DNA of 64,000 nt from assembly GCF_016124325.1 (NCBI RefSeq), contig NZ_WGNY01000019.1:248001-312000 (forward strand), read 5' to 3'. Below are positions 24,191 to 32,768 of this stretch, in pieces. Made by a program: the position numbers and the translations under genes. The notes below the pieces were generated by a model, which saw only the letters and a list, made by a program, of their open reading frames with translations, was not told where the DNA came from and searched no databases. This DNA comes from Phenylobacterium sp. GTDB lineage: Bacteria > Pseudomonadota > Alphaproteobacteria > Caulobacterales > Caulobacteraceae. The number at the start of each line of letters is the position of its first letter. Positions within the stretch are counted from its first letter, which is position 1.

Positions 24191-25105
24191 TCAGTAGTCC
24201 CAGAAGCCGGCGATCCAGCGGAAGTGGTCGCCAATGGCGGCGATGCGGCCGACGGACGGGAACGGCAGATGGCTGGCGACGAGCAGATCGCCGCTCGCTG
24301 CGGCGTCCTTCATGAGGCGGATGCGAACCTGGGTAGCCTCCTCCGGGTCGTGCTCGAAGCCGTTCTGCCAGTCCGGGTGGTCGAAGGCGACGGGGAAAAG
24401 GGCGTCGCCGGCGAAGATCAGGCGCTGATCGCCGGACAGGACGTGGACAATACTGTGGCCCGGCGTGTGGCCGCCCGTGCGCTGCACGGTCACGCCCGGC
24501 GCCACCTCGAAGGTCTCATCGAAGGTGAGGAGGTTGTCGCCGTACAGCTCCACGAACCGCGCTGCCGTCGAGCGGAGCACGTCGGGGATGGGCTCCGGCA
24601 TGACGGCATGGGTGAAGTCGGGCGCCTTCCAGAACTCGACCTCGGCCGCGGCGACATGGATTCGCACGTTCGGGCGCAGGCGGGATTTGACGTCGTCCAC
24701 GAGCAGGCCGCCGACGTGGTCCATGTGCATGTGGGTCACGACGACGTCAGTGATCGATCCGAGATCGATCCCGCCCGCTTCCAGGCGTTGGGGGAACTGG
24801 CCGGCGCGCGGGAAGCCGGAGAACTGTCCGCCCAGACCGGCGTCGATGAGGATGGTCTGGTCGCCGCTCCGGACGACCATGACGTTCAGGGCCCAGTCGA
24901 ACTTGTCGGGGCCGAGGAATTGGTCCTTGAACCAGGCCGTACGTGTGGCCGGATCGACGTTGGTGGACATCGTGCTGGTGGGCAGCGGGAGAACCCCGTC
25001 GCTGACCACCAGGACGTCGATGTCGCCGATCTTGAGCGCGTAGCGCGACGGGACCAGCTCGTCGGCATGAGCGCCCAGGGCGCGCGAGATATCGTCGAGT
25101 TTCAT
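24191..25105 (-). CDS. MBL-fold metallo-hydrolase
   Basis: A 304-residue metallo-beta-lactamase-fold protein. The metal motif HMHMDH lies in VVVTHMHMDHVGGLL near residue 128, with further ligands in GGHTPGHSIVHV and FAGDALF and a final His in VASHLPFP. The pattern fits the lactonase/arylsulfatase-like branch of the superfamily, but no substrate can be assigned. There is no convincing signal peptide at ATG 25105, which has GGAAGGA upstream; the longer frame starting at 25264 is not supported. It is transcribed alone, convergent to the Sel1 gene. Confidence 0.87.
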   Translation of the reverse strand: MKLDDISRALGAHADELVPSRYALKIGDIDVLVVSDGVLPLPTSTMSTNVDPATRTAWFKDQFLGPDKFDWALNVMVVRSGDQTILIDAGLGGQFSGFPRAGQFPQRLEAGGIDLGSITDVVVTHMHMDHVGGLLVDDVKSRLRPNVRIHVAAAEVEFWKAPDFTHAVMPEPIPDVLRSTAARFVELYGDNLLTFDETFEVAPGVTVQRTGGHTPGHSIVHVLSGDQRLIFAGDALFPVAFDHPDWQNGFEHDPEEATQVRIRLMKDAAASGDLLVASHLPFPSVGRIAAIGDHFRWIAGFWDY

Positions 25106-25331
25106 GGTCTTTGTCCTTCCGGTCACCGCTTCAGACGCGGCAGGCGGGAATCTAGTGTCCGGCCGCGGCGAGGTTCGACTGGTCTCAGGACCAGAACGGG
25201 CCATACGTGCGCATAGGCATGGCGAGCCGACCTGTAGGCGGGCGGGCCGATCGCCGGGGCGCAAACGGCGAAGCCGCTTCGGACCTGGCGCGGGAGGCGC
25301 CTGGCCGGCCGGCTCATTGGGAGGCGTACGG

Positions 25332-26084
25332 TCATGTCGTCCCGGGCAGGCTCAGCGTAACCTTGGTTCCCTTGCGCGGGGCGCTGCAAGCGGTCGCACC
25401 GCCGCCCGCGGCCTGGGCGAAGCGACGCACCATCGCAAGGCCGAGACCTTCGCCGCGGTCGCCGCCCTTTGTGGTGAAGAAGGGCTCGAACGCGCACGAC
25501 AAGGTTGCAGCGTCCATGCCCGAGCCGGTGTCGGTGATGCTCAGGACGACCCGTCTCGACGCTCCGGCGCCATCCCGATCCGCGGCCTCGATCGTCAGGA
25601 TTCCGCCGTCCGGCATGGCGTCCCGGGCGTTGAGAACCAGATGGAGCAGCGCGGTCTCGAAATCGCGGCGGCGACAGGCGACCCGAGCGCAGGCCGGGCT
25701 GACCCGCAGGTCCACGCGGATCGTCTCTCCGGCCATCCATTGCAGGAGCGGTTCCAGAGCCGCCAGGCAGAGCGCGACATCCAGGTCTTCGACGCCTGCG
25801 CCATCCGTCCGGCGCGCGCCAGCGAAGAGTCCGATCAGCGCCGCCGCGCGGTCCAGCGATCGGAGGGCGGCGGCCACGAGCGGTTGATGGCTTTCCATGT
25901 TTCGCGGTTCGGATTGTCCGTCGAGGACGCGCGTCGCGCTGGAGAGCACCCGCATCATCTGATCCAGATCGTGCGTCATTCCGGCGGTCATCAGCCCAAG
26001 CGCTTCGCGGCGCAGGGCGTCCCGTTCGCCGCGTAACCCATCGCTTGGCGCGTCCGTCGGCTCAGGCTTGAAGCCAGTTTGCAT
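25332..26084 (-). CDS. Orphan cytoplasmic histidine-kinase-like protein
   Basis: A 250-residue protein without membrane segments. A DHp-like helix carries a degenerate H-box (MTAGMTHDLDQMMRVLSS, His38). The ATPase part has LHLVLNARDAMPDGG (N-box), ITDTGSGMD (G1), FFTTKGGDRGEGLGLAMVRRF (F/G2 boxes) and an end at KVTLSLPG. There is no sensor and no receiver domain, and no response regulator is adjacent. The H-box lacks the usual N/P residues of HDLNQPL or HELRTP. ATG at 26084 has GAGGTGG upstream. It might act on the regulators encoded near 35-37 kb, but that is a guess. Confidence 0.8.
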   Translation of the reverse strand: MQTGFKPEPTDAPSDGLRGERDALRREALGLMTAGMTHDLDQMMRVLSSATRVLDGQSEPRNMESHQPLVAAALRSLDRAAALIGLFAGARRTDGAGVEDLDVALCLAALEPLLQWMAGETIRVDLRVSPACARVACRRRDFETALLHLVLNARDAMPDGGILTIEAADRDGAGASRRVVLSITDTGSGMDAATLSCAFEPFFTTKGGDRGEGLGLAMVRRFAQAAGGGATACSAPRKGTKVTLSLPGTT

Positions 26085-26405
26085 GTTGCCACCTCGGGTG
26101 AAGGTCGGCCCCAAGGACCGGGATTGCCGACCGGCCCAGGTTACGGAGATCGTCGCGCCGTGCGCGACCCATCCTGGGGGCGAGGCCCGCCTGAAGTTTC
26201 GGAAGGTCGACCTGTCGGACGGGATGCGGCGAGACCGACGAGGGGCCTGCCCTGCCGTCTTGCCGGCCGATCGGCGTCACGGCCGAGTCGACAGACAAGC
26301 CCCCGGCGCAAGCGCCGGGGGTTCGAGGTTCGGCTCCGACAGGGCCGCCTCCAGGGGCGAGGTCGGCGCGGCCGGAAATGCGCCCGCGGCGCTTGCGCGC
26401 GGACC
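26085..26405. other. 321-bp gap with a terminator; no gene seen
   Basis: It holds the upstream region of the orphan kinase gene (right part) and the hairpin at 26300-26321 that would end the hydrolase transcript coming from the right. Short open frames have no ribosome site or family pattern. Confidence 0.5.
26300..26321 (-). terminator. Hairpin downstream of alpha/beta hydrolase gene
   Basis: CCCCCGGCG / CGCCGGGGG 9-bp stem with a 4-nt loop, followed on the minus strand by GCTTGTCT. Confidence 0.6.
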
Positions 26406-27371
26406 TCAGGCCTTGAAGAAGGCCAGCAGGTCCGCGTTGATGATGTCGGCGTGGGTCGTCGCCATGCCGTGCGGCAGGCCCGGGTAGACCTTCAGCGTCC
26501 CGTGCTTGAGGAGCTTGATGCCGATCAGGGCGGCGTCGGCGATCGGCACGACCTGATCGTCGTCGCCGTGCATCAGCAGCACCGGGACCTCGATCGCCTT
26601 CAGGTCGTCGGTGAAGTCGGTCTCCGAGAACGCCTTGATGCAGTCGTACTGCGCCTTGGCGCCGCCCATCATCCCCTGGCGCCACCAGTTGTCGACCATG
26701 GCGGGAACGACCTTCGCGCCGGGGCGGTTGAAACCGTAGAACGGTCCCGAGGCGATCTCGCGGTAGTTCTGGGCCCGGTTGGCCGCCAGGCCGGCGCGGA
26801 AGCCGTCGAACACCTCCAGCGGCAGGCCGCCGGGGTTCTTCGCGGACTTCACCATGATCGGCGGCACCGCTCCGAGCAGAGCCACCTTGGCCACGCGCCC
26901 CGGCTTCGCGCGCGCGGCGTAGTGGGCCGCCTCGCCGCCGCCGGTGGAGTGCCCCACGTGGATGGCGTTCCTCAGGTCCAGATGATCGGTGAGGTCGAAC
27001 AGGTCGGCGACATAGGTGTCCATGTCGTTGCCGGTGTCGGTCTGGGTCGAGCGACCATGCCCGCGCCGGTCGTGGGCGATGACCCGATAGCCCTTCTCCA
27101 GGAAGAAGAGCATCTGGTTGTCCCAGTCGTCGGCGCTGAGCGGCCATCCGTGGTGGAACACGACAGGCTGGGCGGAAGAGGGGCCCCAGTCCTTGTAGAA
27201 GATCTGCGTGCCGTCGCGCACCGCCAGGATGTTGCTTCCGCGGGTCGCCGGACGACCGGGGGCGGCGCTGGCGCCCTGTGTTGTGGCGGCGGTCGCGGCG
27301 CCGACGGCGGCGATCCCGAGGCTGGCGGTCATCACCCCGCGCCTTGAGGTCTGGGTCTTGGGAGAGGTCAT
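26406..27371 (-). CDS. Exported alpha/beta hydrolase, non-haem chloroperoxidase/arylesterase type
   Basis: A 321-residue hydrolase with a Tat-type leader ([20 protein letters not shown]). The fold signatures are [25 protein letters not shown], the nucleophile elbow GHSTGG (Ser near residue 146), acid in [11 protein letters not shown] and catalytic His in GLPHGM. This set is characteristic of the cofactor-free chloroperoxidase/arylesterase family ([16 protein letters not shown]). It probably acts as an esterase or perhydrolase in the periplasm. ATG at 27371 gives a compact Tat leader; a GTG nine codons upstream is possible. Confidence 0.87.
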   Translation of the reverse strand: MTSPKTQTSRRGVMTASLGIAAVGAATAATTQGASAAPGRPATRGSNILAVRDGTQIFYKDWGPSSAQPVVFHHGWPLSADDWDNQMLFFLEKGYRVIAHDRRGHGRSTQTDTGNDMDTYVADLFDLTDHLDLRNAIHVGHSTGGGEAAHYAARAKPGRVAKVALLGAVPPIMVKSAKNPGGLPLEVFDGFRAGLAANRAQNYREIASGPFYGFNRPGAKVVPAMVDNWWRQGMMGGAKAQYDCIKAFSETDFTDDLKAIEVPVLLMHGDDDQVVPIADAALIGIKLLKHGTLKVYPGLPHGMATTHADIINADLLAFFKA

Positions 27372-27475
27372 GGTGATTCCATTCTGCTGGGGCTTCACGC
27401 GCGGCTGTCGGAAGCTCCATCCAGACCTAGGAACCTCGCCTCCGAGTGACGATCCGGCCCGGGGCGCAGGACGTC

Positions 27476-28111
27476 CTATCCCCAGGAGGTAGGACCGCTG
27501 GACGTCAGGTCAGGCCCCGGCGCCCGGCGGCGACCATCTTGCGACTCTGGAGCGGTCAGGCGGCCAAGCATCGCCCGGACGTCCACCCGCTTCACGCCCT
27601 CTTCGGCGAGCAGGCGCCGGAACAGGCCGTTCGGCGACCAGACCCGATAGGGTCGGCCGAGGACAAAGGCCGCGAGACTGGCGCAGTTGGCCCAGCCGCG
27701 GAGCTGGCTGCCGTGGCCCGGCACGTCCTCCTCGACGAGGAGCGCGTCCCCCAAGGCGGCCCAGCGCAGGTACTTCACCGCCTGGTCGGCGCGGATCGAC
27801 CGCACAAGCAACCGGGTCCACCACGGCTCGAACAGCGTCCAGGTGTCGTCGGCGTTCCGCCGCAGCATCAGCACGTGCTTGTGGGTGCGATGAACCAGGC
27901 GATGCCAGGCCTGGTGGCGAAGTCCCGGCACGAAGCAGACCAGCCAGCGCGCCGGGCCGAAGGTGACCGGCGCGCCATATGCGTCCACGTCCAGGCCGCT
28001 GACCTGGACGGCGGTCTCGGCTGCCGATGGGCGGTTGGGAAGGACCGCGTCCCGGATCCGCGCGACGACGCTGAGAGTCATGTTCCGCTCGAGGGCTGCT
28101 TGAAGGGCCAT
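27476..28111 (-). CDS. Hypothetical protein, possible papain-like/NlpC-related fold
   Basis: A 211-residue soluble protein I do not recognise with confidence. Readable blocks are [22 protein letters not shown] in the middle and [30 protein letters not shown] near residue 160. The [10 protein letters not shown] block resembles the Cys helix of small phage and bacterial proteins distantly related to NlpC/P60 cysteine peptidases, with a His in the preceding strand; this is a weak resemblance. The start could be 28111 or the ATG at 28081. It has no clear operon partner, being separated from the LysR gene by 111 bp and transcribed in the same direction. Confidence 0.65.
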   Translation of the reverse strand: MALQAALERNMTLSVVARIRDAVLPNRPSAAETAVQVSGLDVDAYGAPVTFGPARWLVCFVPGLRHQAWHRLVHRTHKHVLMLRRNADDTWTLFEPWWTRLLVRSIRADQAVKYLRWAALGDALLVEEDVPGHGSQLRGWANCASLAAFVLGRPYRVWSPNGLFRRLLAEEGVKRVDVRAMLGRLTAPESQDGRRRAPGPDLTSSGPTSWG

Positions 28112-28222
28112 GCGAACCTAGGGCCCGGTCGCGGGGCGATCATCTATCCTCGGGGCGTGGCCGCTCTCGCCTTACGGCGAGACGGATGGCGCCATGTCGG
28201 CGGCAAGACGCTGAATGGGGCC

Positions 28223-29101
28223 TTAGCGCCAGCGCGGCATCTCGGCCTCGAGAAATCCGAACAACGCCTGCGCCCGCGACGGGACGGCGCGCCCGAAGGC
28301 GTGCAGGATCTGAACCGGCGCTGGCGGGAGCGGATGATCGGGCAGGACGACGACCAGTTCGCCCGACGCCAACTCGTCCGCGACCGAGGCCCGCAGCAAT
28401 TGGGCGACGCCGAGCCCGTTGCGCGCGGCGATTCGCATCGCCTCGCCGCTGTCGGCGTCGAACGGACCCGGCGGCGGCGTGACCTCACGCCCTTCGATGC
28501 TGATCGGGTAGGGCCGGCCGCCAAGCAGGTAGCGGACGTGGGTGTGATCGGCGAGCGCTTCGACGCTGCGGGGTGCGCCGCGAACGACCAGGTAGCGCGG
28601 GGAGGCCACCAGGACCATGGAGAGCGCGCCGAGCGGCCGGGCGATCAAGCCGGTGTCGGGGACGCGGCCGACCCGGATCACCGCGTCGTAGCCTTCACGG
28701 ATGAGATCGACCCGCCGGTCAGTCATGGTCACGTCGAGCTGAAGGCCTGGATGCGCCTGGTGAAAGCGCGTCGTCAGGGCGTCGACGAGCACGCGGCCGA
28801 AATCGGCCGGCATGCTGAGCCGCAGGCGGCCAGTGGCCGCGCCCGTCGGGTGGAGCACTTCCGTCGCCTCTTCGACGGCCCGCACCAAGGGCGCAATGCG
28901 CTCGAAATAGGCCTCGCCTTCCGGCGTCAGGGCGAAGGCCCGCGTCGATCGCACGAACAGCCGCGCGCCCAGTCGGCGCTCCAGCCGCGCCATGCTCTTG
29001 GACACCGCGGACGGCGTCGTGCCGATCGCCCGGGCGGCGCCGGTAAACGACCCGGCCTCAACGACGCGAATGAAGATGTTCAGGGCCTGCATTGCGGACA
29101 T
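28223..29101 (-). CDS. LysR-family transcriptional regulator
   Basis: A 292-residue LysR protein. The winged helix-turn-helix is at residues 5-62 (ALNIFIRVVEAGSFTGAARAIGTTPSAVSKSMARLE), and a substrate-binding domain follows (GRLRLSMPADFGRVLV, DRRVDLIREGYDAVIRVG). It is of the group often divergent from short-chain dehydrogenases. The SDR gene starts 86 bp away on the other strand and is its likely target. ATG at 29101 is used; ATG 29092 is possible. The ligand is unknown. Confidence 0.92.
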   Translation of the reverse strand: MSAMQALNIFIRVVEAGSFTGAARAIGTTPSAVSKSMARLERRLGARLFVRSTRAFALTPEGEAYFERIAPLVRAVEEATEVLHPTGAATGRLRLSMPADFGRVLVDALTTRFHQAHPGLQLDVTMTDRRVDLIREGYDAVIRVGRVPDTGLIARPLGALSMVLVASPRYLVVRGAPRSVEALADHTHVRYLLGGRPYPISIEGREVTPPPGPFDADSGEAMRIAARNGLGVAQLLRASVADELASGELVVVLPDHPLPPAPVQILHAFGRAVPSRAQALFGFLEAEMPRWR

Positions 29102-29186
29102 CTCGGAATGAATGATGCGCCAGGCGAAGGCCTGTAAGGCCAGACCGGCGCCCATCAATTGGAGGCCATCCCCAAGGAGGCATCCA

Positions 29187-29936
29187 ATGACAAGACTTTC
29201 AAACAAGGTGGCGGTGATCACCGGCGGCAATAGCGGCATCGGCTTCGCCACCGCCCGCGCCTTCATCGCGCAGGGCGCCCAGGTCGTCCTGGTCGGCCGC
29301 CGCGCCGAAGCCGTGGAGGCCGCCGTGGCGGCGCTGGGCGCCTCGGCGACCGGGGTCGTGGGCGACGTGGCGGATCTCGCAACCCATGACAAGGTGGCCG
29401 ACGTCGTGTCGCAGCGGTTCGGCGCCGCCGACATCTATGTGGCGAACGCGGGCGTCATCGACATCCAGCACAGCGCCGACGTCACCCCGGCGGACTACGA
29501 TCGGCAGTTCCTCACCAACACGCGCGGAACGTTCTTCGGCGTTCAGAAGATCGTCCCGCGGCTGCGCGACGGCGGTTCGATCCTGCTCGTCAGCTCGATC
29601 GCGGCGCGGAAGGTGCTCGAGGGGCATGCGGTCTATGCCGGAAGCAAGGCGGCGATCGAGGCCTTCGCGCGCAGTTGGGCGTTGGAGCTGAAGGATCGCC
29701 GCATCCGCGTGAACGTCCTCAGACCCGGTCCGACGGACACGCCGATCATCGGCAAGCTCGGCGTGGAGGGGGATCGCCGGGCGGCCTTCGACGTCGAAAT
29801 GGCGCGCGCGATCCCCTTCGGACGCCTGGCCGAGGCCGAGGAGCTGGCCCAGGCCGCGGTGTTCCTCGCCTCCACGGACAGCGCCTTCGTCACGGGCGTC
29901 GACATCGCCGTCGATGGCGGCGCGACCCTGGCCTGA
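29187..29936 (+). CDS. Short-chain dehydrogenase/reductase (SDR)
   Basis: A 249-residue classical SDR. Cofactor motif GGNSGIGFATA (TGxxxGxG type), NAGV near residue 90, catalytic Ser in LLVSSIAAR, and the YxxxK pair in VYAGSKAAIEAF. The end FVTGVDIAVDGGATLA is typical. It reduces or oxidises a small ketone or alcohol using NAD(P). ATG at 29187 has AAGGAGG. It diverges from the LysR gene and is followed 27 bp later by a SnoaL-like gene in the same direction, making a small regulated unit. Confidence 0.93.
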   Translation: MTRLSNKVAVITGGNSGIGFATARAFIAQGAQVVLVGRRAEAVEAAVAALGASATGVVGDVADLATHDKVADVVSQRFGAADIYVANAGVIDIQHSADVTPADYDRQFLTNTRGTFFGVQKIVPRLRDGGSILLVSSIAARKVLEGHAVYAGSKAAIEAFARSWALELKDRRIRVNVLRPGPTDTPIIGKLGVEGDRRAAFDVEMARAIPFGRLAEAEELAQAAVFLASTDSAFVTGVDIAVDGGATLA

Positions 29937-29963
29937 CCCCCATTGATCCCAGGAGTATTCCCA

Positions 29964-30380
29964 ATGACCGACACATATGACCCCGCCATCGACGCCTTCA
30001 TCCGGCGCGTCGTCGAGCACGGTAGCCACTACCGGATGGATCAGATGGAGCCCCTCTACGCGCCCGACCAGTCGATCCTGTTCGTCAGCGGCGAAGGGCG
30101 GGTCGAGCGTGTCCCACGCGCGGCCATGATGGCGGAGTTCGCGGCGCGCGGGGCGGCCGGCGATCCGCCGCTGTCCACCGAGCATCGCGTGCTCCACGTC
30201 GAGCAGCAGGGCGACCACGCCACAGCCCTGCTCTATCGGCGCATGAGTCCCGCCAGGCCGCCGGCGCTCTATGAGCTGCGGTTGCGCAAGGATCCCAAGG
30301 GTTGGCAGGTCGCGGGCGAGACCGTGGTGGCGTTTCCGCGGGCGGACGACGCCGACGACTTCCTGCCCCCGCGGATCTGA
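29964..30380 (+). CDS. SnoaL-like / NTF2-fold protein
   Basis: A 138-residue protein with the small alpha+beta layout of NTF2-like or DUF4440-type proteins: an N-terminal helix pair, DQMEPLYAPDQSILFV, then strands HRVLHVEQQGDHATALLYRRM and GWQVAGETVVAF. ATG at 29964 has AGGAG. It is second in the operon with the SDR. NTF2-fold partners often bind or isomerise the same substrate; nothing in the sequence fixes a reaction. Confidence 0.72.
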   Translation: MTDTYDPAIDAFIRRVVEHGSHYRMDQMEPLYAPDQSILFVSGEGRVERVPRAAMMAEFAARGAAGDPPLSTEHRVLHVEQQGDHATALLYRRMSPARPPALYELRLRKDPKGWQVAGETVVAFPRADDADDFLPPRI

Positions 30381-30466
30381 CGTCGGGACGTGAACAGCCT
30401 CGCGGCCGGCGCAGACGCGCCGGCCGCGGGTCGCCGATCCGCGAGAGCGGACCCACGGCGCGCAGG

Positions 30467-30868
30467 TCAGGCGCGGCGATCCTGGCGCCACGACCACAGC
30501 GCCAAGAGGCCGGTCAGAATCGCGGGAAGGCTGACGGCGGGGAAGTCGCGCGACAGCGCCGAGGCCGAACAGATACCGACCGCGACCTCCCACAGGTGAA
30601 AGAGCGCATGGCCGCAGAGCCAGACCGCCGGGACCGTCCAGAATATGGTCCGCACCTCAGGCCGCTTCACGCCGATCGACAGGGTCAGGCCGAGAAGCAG
30701 GAAGATCAGCCCGATGTCGCGGATGAAATGCTGGTTGAACGGCCCCGTCGTGGTGACCCCGGGGACGGCGGCGTACCAGCCGCCGGGCGAGATCAGCATG
30801 AACGCGCCATTGGCGCCGGCGGCGAACGAGAGCAGCAGCGCGAGGCCGAGGCAGGCGGACTTCAGCAT
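30467..30868 (-). CDS. Small integral membrane protein, unknown function
   Basis: A 133-residue protein with four predicted helices, at about residues 5-25, 48-65 (FIRDIGLIFLLLGLTLSIG), 76-95 (WTVPAVWLCGHALFHLWEV) and 108-128. The FxxDIGL...GHxxFHLWE pattern is shared by a family of uncharacterised proteobacterial membrane proteins. ATG at 30868 has GAAGGA. The hairpin at 30912-30959 separates it from the AhpD-like gene upstream, so it is probably transcribed on its own. Confidence 0.72.
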   Translation of the reverse strand: MLKSACLGLALLLSFAAGANGAFMLISPGGWYAAVPGVTTTGPFNQHFIRDIGLIFLLLGLTLSIGVKRPEVRTIFWTVPAVWLCGHALFHLWEVAVGICSASALSRDFPAVSLPAILTGLLALWSWRQDRRA

Positions 30869-30911
30869 GGCGGTATCCTTCGGGGCTTGGGGCCGGGGCC
30901 CCTGCCGATCC

Positions 30912-30959
30912 GAAGACGCCTCTCTCCCGGGTCGGGGCGGGGGGAGAGAGGGCGTCTTC
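30912..30959. terminator. Long hairpin between AhpD-like and membrane-protein genes
   Basis: Arms 30912-30928 and 30942-30959 pair over 17 bp with one bulged G; loop 13 nt. It lies 39 bp past the stop of the leftward AhpD-like gene. No T tract follows. Confidence 0.55.
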
Positions 30960-30997
30960 GCCGTTCCTGGCCGGGGGAGGGGCTCCGGAACGGACCG

Positions 30998-31456
30998 TCA
31001 GGCGGCTTTGCTCGCCGCGACGGGATGGGTGACACGCGCGGCGATCTGCAGCCGGTTCCAGGCGTTGATCTGGCCGATCAGCACCGACAGGGCGACGATC
31101 TCGCGTTCATCGAAATGGGTTTTCACCATCTCGAACTCGGCGTCCGGGGCGTGGGTTTCGGCGATGCGGGTCAGGGCCTCGGTCCAGCCCAGAGCGGCCC
31201 GCTCGCGGTCGGTGAACAGCGGCGACTCGCGCCAGCCGCTCAGCATGATCATCCGCAGGGGCGGCTCGCCGTGCGTCGTGGCGTCGACGGCGTGCATGTG
31301 GATGCAGAAGGCGCAGCCGTTGATCTGGGAGGCGCGCAGCCGCACCAGCTCGAGCAGTCCGTGGTCCAGGCCACTGTCGGCGAGGACGGTCTCGACGGCC
31401 ATCAGGGCCTTGATCAGGTCGGGAGCGACCTTGAATGCATTGAAGCGCGGGCTCAT
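30998..31456 (-). CDS. Carboxymuconolactone decarboxylase / AhpD-like protein
   Basis: A 152-residue protein with the AhpD-type redox site CAFCIHMH (CxxC...H) in RLRASQINGCAFCIHMHA near residue 49. The C-terminal helices (FDEREIVALSVLIGQINAWNRLQIAARV) complete the family pattern. Members act in peroxide or alkyl-hydroperoxide defence, not true lactone decarboxylation, when CxxC is present. It is a single gene preceded by an untranslated stretch; no operon partner is clear. Confidence 0.9.
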   Translation of the reverse strand: MSPRFNAFKVAPDLIKALMAVETVLADSGLDHGLLELVRLRASQINGCAFCIHMHAVDATTHGEPPLRMIMLSGWRESPLFTDRERAALGWTEALTRIAETHAPDAEFEMVKTHFDEREIVALSVLIGQINAWNRLQIAARVTHPVAASKAA

Positions 31457-31782
31457 GGGCGTGTCCTTCGGGGGCGTTGCGATGACCAGCCCAGAGTGCG
31501 GGGCGCGGCGGCATGGCGACCATCACCCATGGGCGGCGCGGCGCCACGCCCGGGGTCCAGGTCATCTCCGCCGTAGGTCGAGCGCCGACGCGCGCGCCGT
31601 TCGGTATGGCGACTGAGATCGAGGCGCCTCGACCCGGGGCCTCGACCCTGGGCGAGGCTCTGCAGCGCCTTCGGCCACCCACGCAGGCCTTGGCCTAACC
31701 CTTCGGTCGATACGCGGGCGCCTGGCGTCGGCCTAGCATGCGGCGGTCTCAACACACCCGCCCTTCACCGAGGAGAAGCAGG
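31457..31782. other. 326-bp divergent gap; no gene seen
   Basis: It lies between the divergent AhpD-like and NmrA-like genes and must hold both promoters. No dyad of note was found, and short open frames have no ribosome site. Confidence 0.5.
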
Positions 31783-32538
31783 ATGAAGTACGTCATCATC
31801 GGCGGCACCGGCCGGATCGGATCGCGCCTTGTCGCCAGCCTGAACCATCTCGGCCACGAGGCCGTCCCCGCCGCGCCGGAAACCGGCGTCAACACCGTGA
31901 CCGGCGAGGGTCTCGCCGAAGTCCTGGCCGGCGCCGACGTCGTGGTCGATCTCGCCAATTCCCCCTCGTTCGCCGACGACGCGGTGATGGCGTTCTTCCA
32001 GACCGCCGGCCGCAACCTGCTCGCCGCCGAGGCGGCTGCGGGCGTGCGCCATCACATCGCCCTGTCCATCGTCGGCGCCGACCGGCTCCCCGACAGCGGC
32101 TACCTGCGCGCCAAGGTGGCGCAGGAGACCCTGATCAAGGCCAGCGGGATCCCGTACAGCCTGGTGCGGTCCACGCAGTTCCTCCCCTTCATTGAGGGGA
32201 TCATCGCGTCGGCCCAGGTCGACGGCCGGATCCGTCTGTCGACGGCCCTGATGCAGCCCATCCACCCCGACGACGTGGTGGAGGCCCTGGCCGCCGTCGC
32301 CGTCGGCGCGCCGCTGAACGGCACGATCGAGATCGGCGGCCCCGAGGCCATGCCCATCAATGCGTTCGCCGAGGCGTACCTCGCCGCGACGTCGGATCCG
32401 CGCCGCGTCGTCGCCGATCCGCAGGCGCCCTATTTCGGGGCGGTGCTCGAGGAACGCTCCCTGACCCCGGGCCCTGGCGCACGTCTCGGAACGATCACGC
32501 TCGCCGACTGGCTGCGCACCTCCGTCGCGGCGGCCTGA
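31783..32538 (+). CDS. NmrA-like atypical SDR (NAD(P)-binding)
   Basis: A 251-residue atypical SDR. It opens with MKYVIIGGTGRIGSRLVASL (GGTGxxG cofactor loop) and has ALSIVGADRLPDSGYLRAKVAQE in place of the classic YxxxK, VRSTQFLPFIEGI and QPIHPDDVVEAL, as in NmrA and complex-I-39-kDa-like proteins. It could be a sensor of NAD(P) or a quinone or isoflavone-type reductase. ATG at 31783 has AGGAGAAGCAGG. It is followed by 230 bp containing the FixJ-type site at 32633. Confidence 0.87.
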   Translation: MKYVIIGGTGRIGSRLVASLNHLGHEAVPAAPETGVNTVTGEGLAEVLAGADVVVDLANSPSFADDAVMAFFQTAGRNLLAAEAAAGVRHHIALSIVGADRLPDSGYLRAKVAQETLIKASGIPYSLVRSTQFLPFIEGIIASAQVDGRIRLSTALMQPIHPDDVVEALAAVAVGAPLNGTIEIGGPEAMPINAFAEAYLAATSDPRRVVADPQAPYFGAVLEERSLTPGPGARLGTITLADWLRTSVAAA

Positions 32539-32632
32539 GCGGATCGCGCACAGGTCCGCGCAAGGTTCGCGCGCACCGGCGGCCGGCGCGCTGCGCCCCG
32601 GCGCGCGGGGGGTGGGACGGCGTCGGCGACCG

Positions 32633-32652
32633 ATGGGTTTCCATAGGATGCC
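32633..32652 (+). promoter_or_regulatory. 20-bp site ATGG-N4-CCATAGG-N-TGCC upstream of PAS kinase
   Basis: ATGGGTTTCCATAGGATGCC, 117 bp before the kinase start. It matches 17 of 20 bases with the copy at 38094-38113. Core ATGG-N4-CCAT is a perfect dyad. Candidate site for one of the FixJ-type regulators encoded between the two copies. Confidence 0.55.
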
Positions 32653-32768
32653 GCTCGGCGCGGCGGGCTCTAGTCTGCGGCCGACCGGGACACGCCCTGT
32701 CGGAAGGAATGCTAGATTGGCGACAGGGTCGTGGCGGCGGATTGCGACTCCGACGGGAGGGCAGAGCC

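Noticed and set aside
31457..31782. Small open frames in the AhpD/NmrA-like gap
   Set aside because: No ribosome sites, no family signals, and both strands equally open because of base composition.
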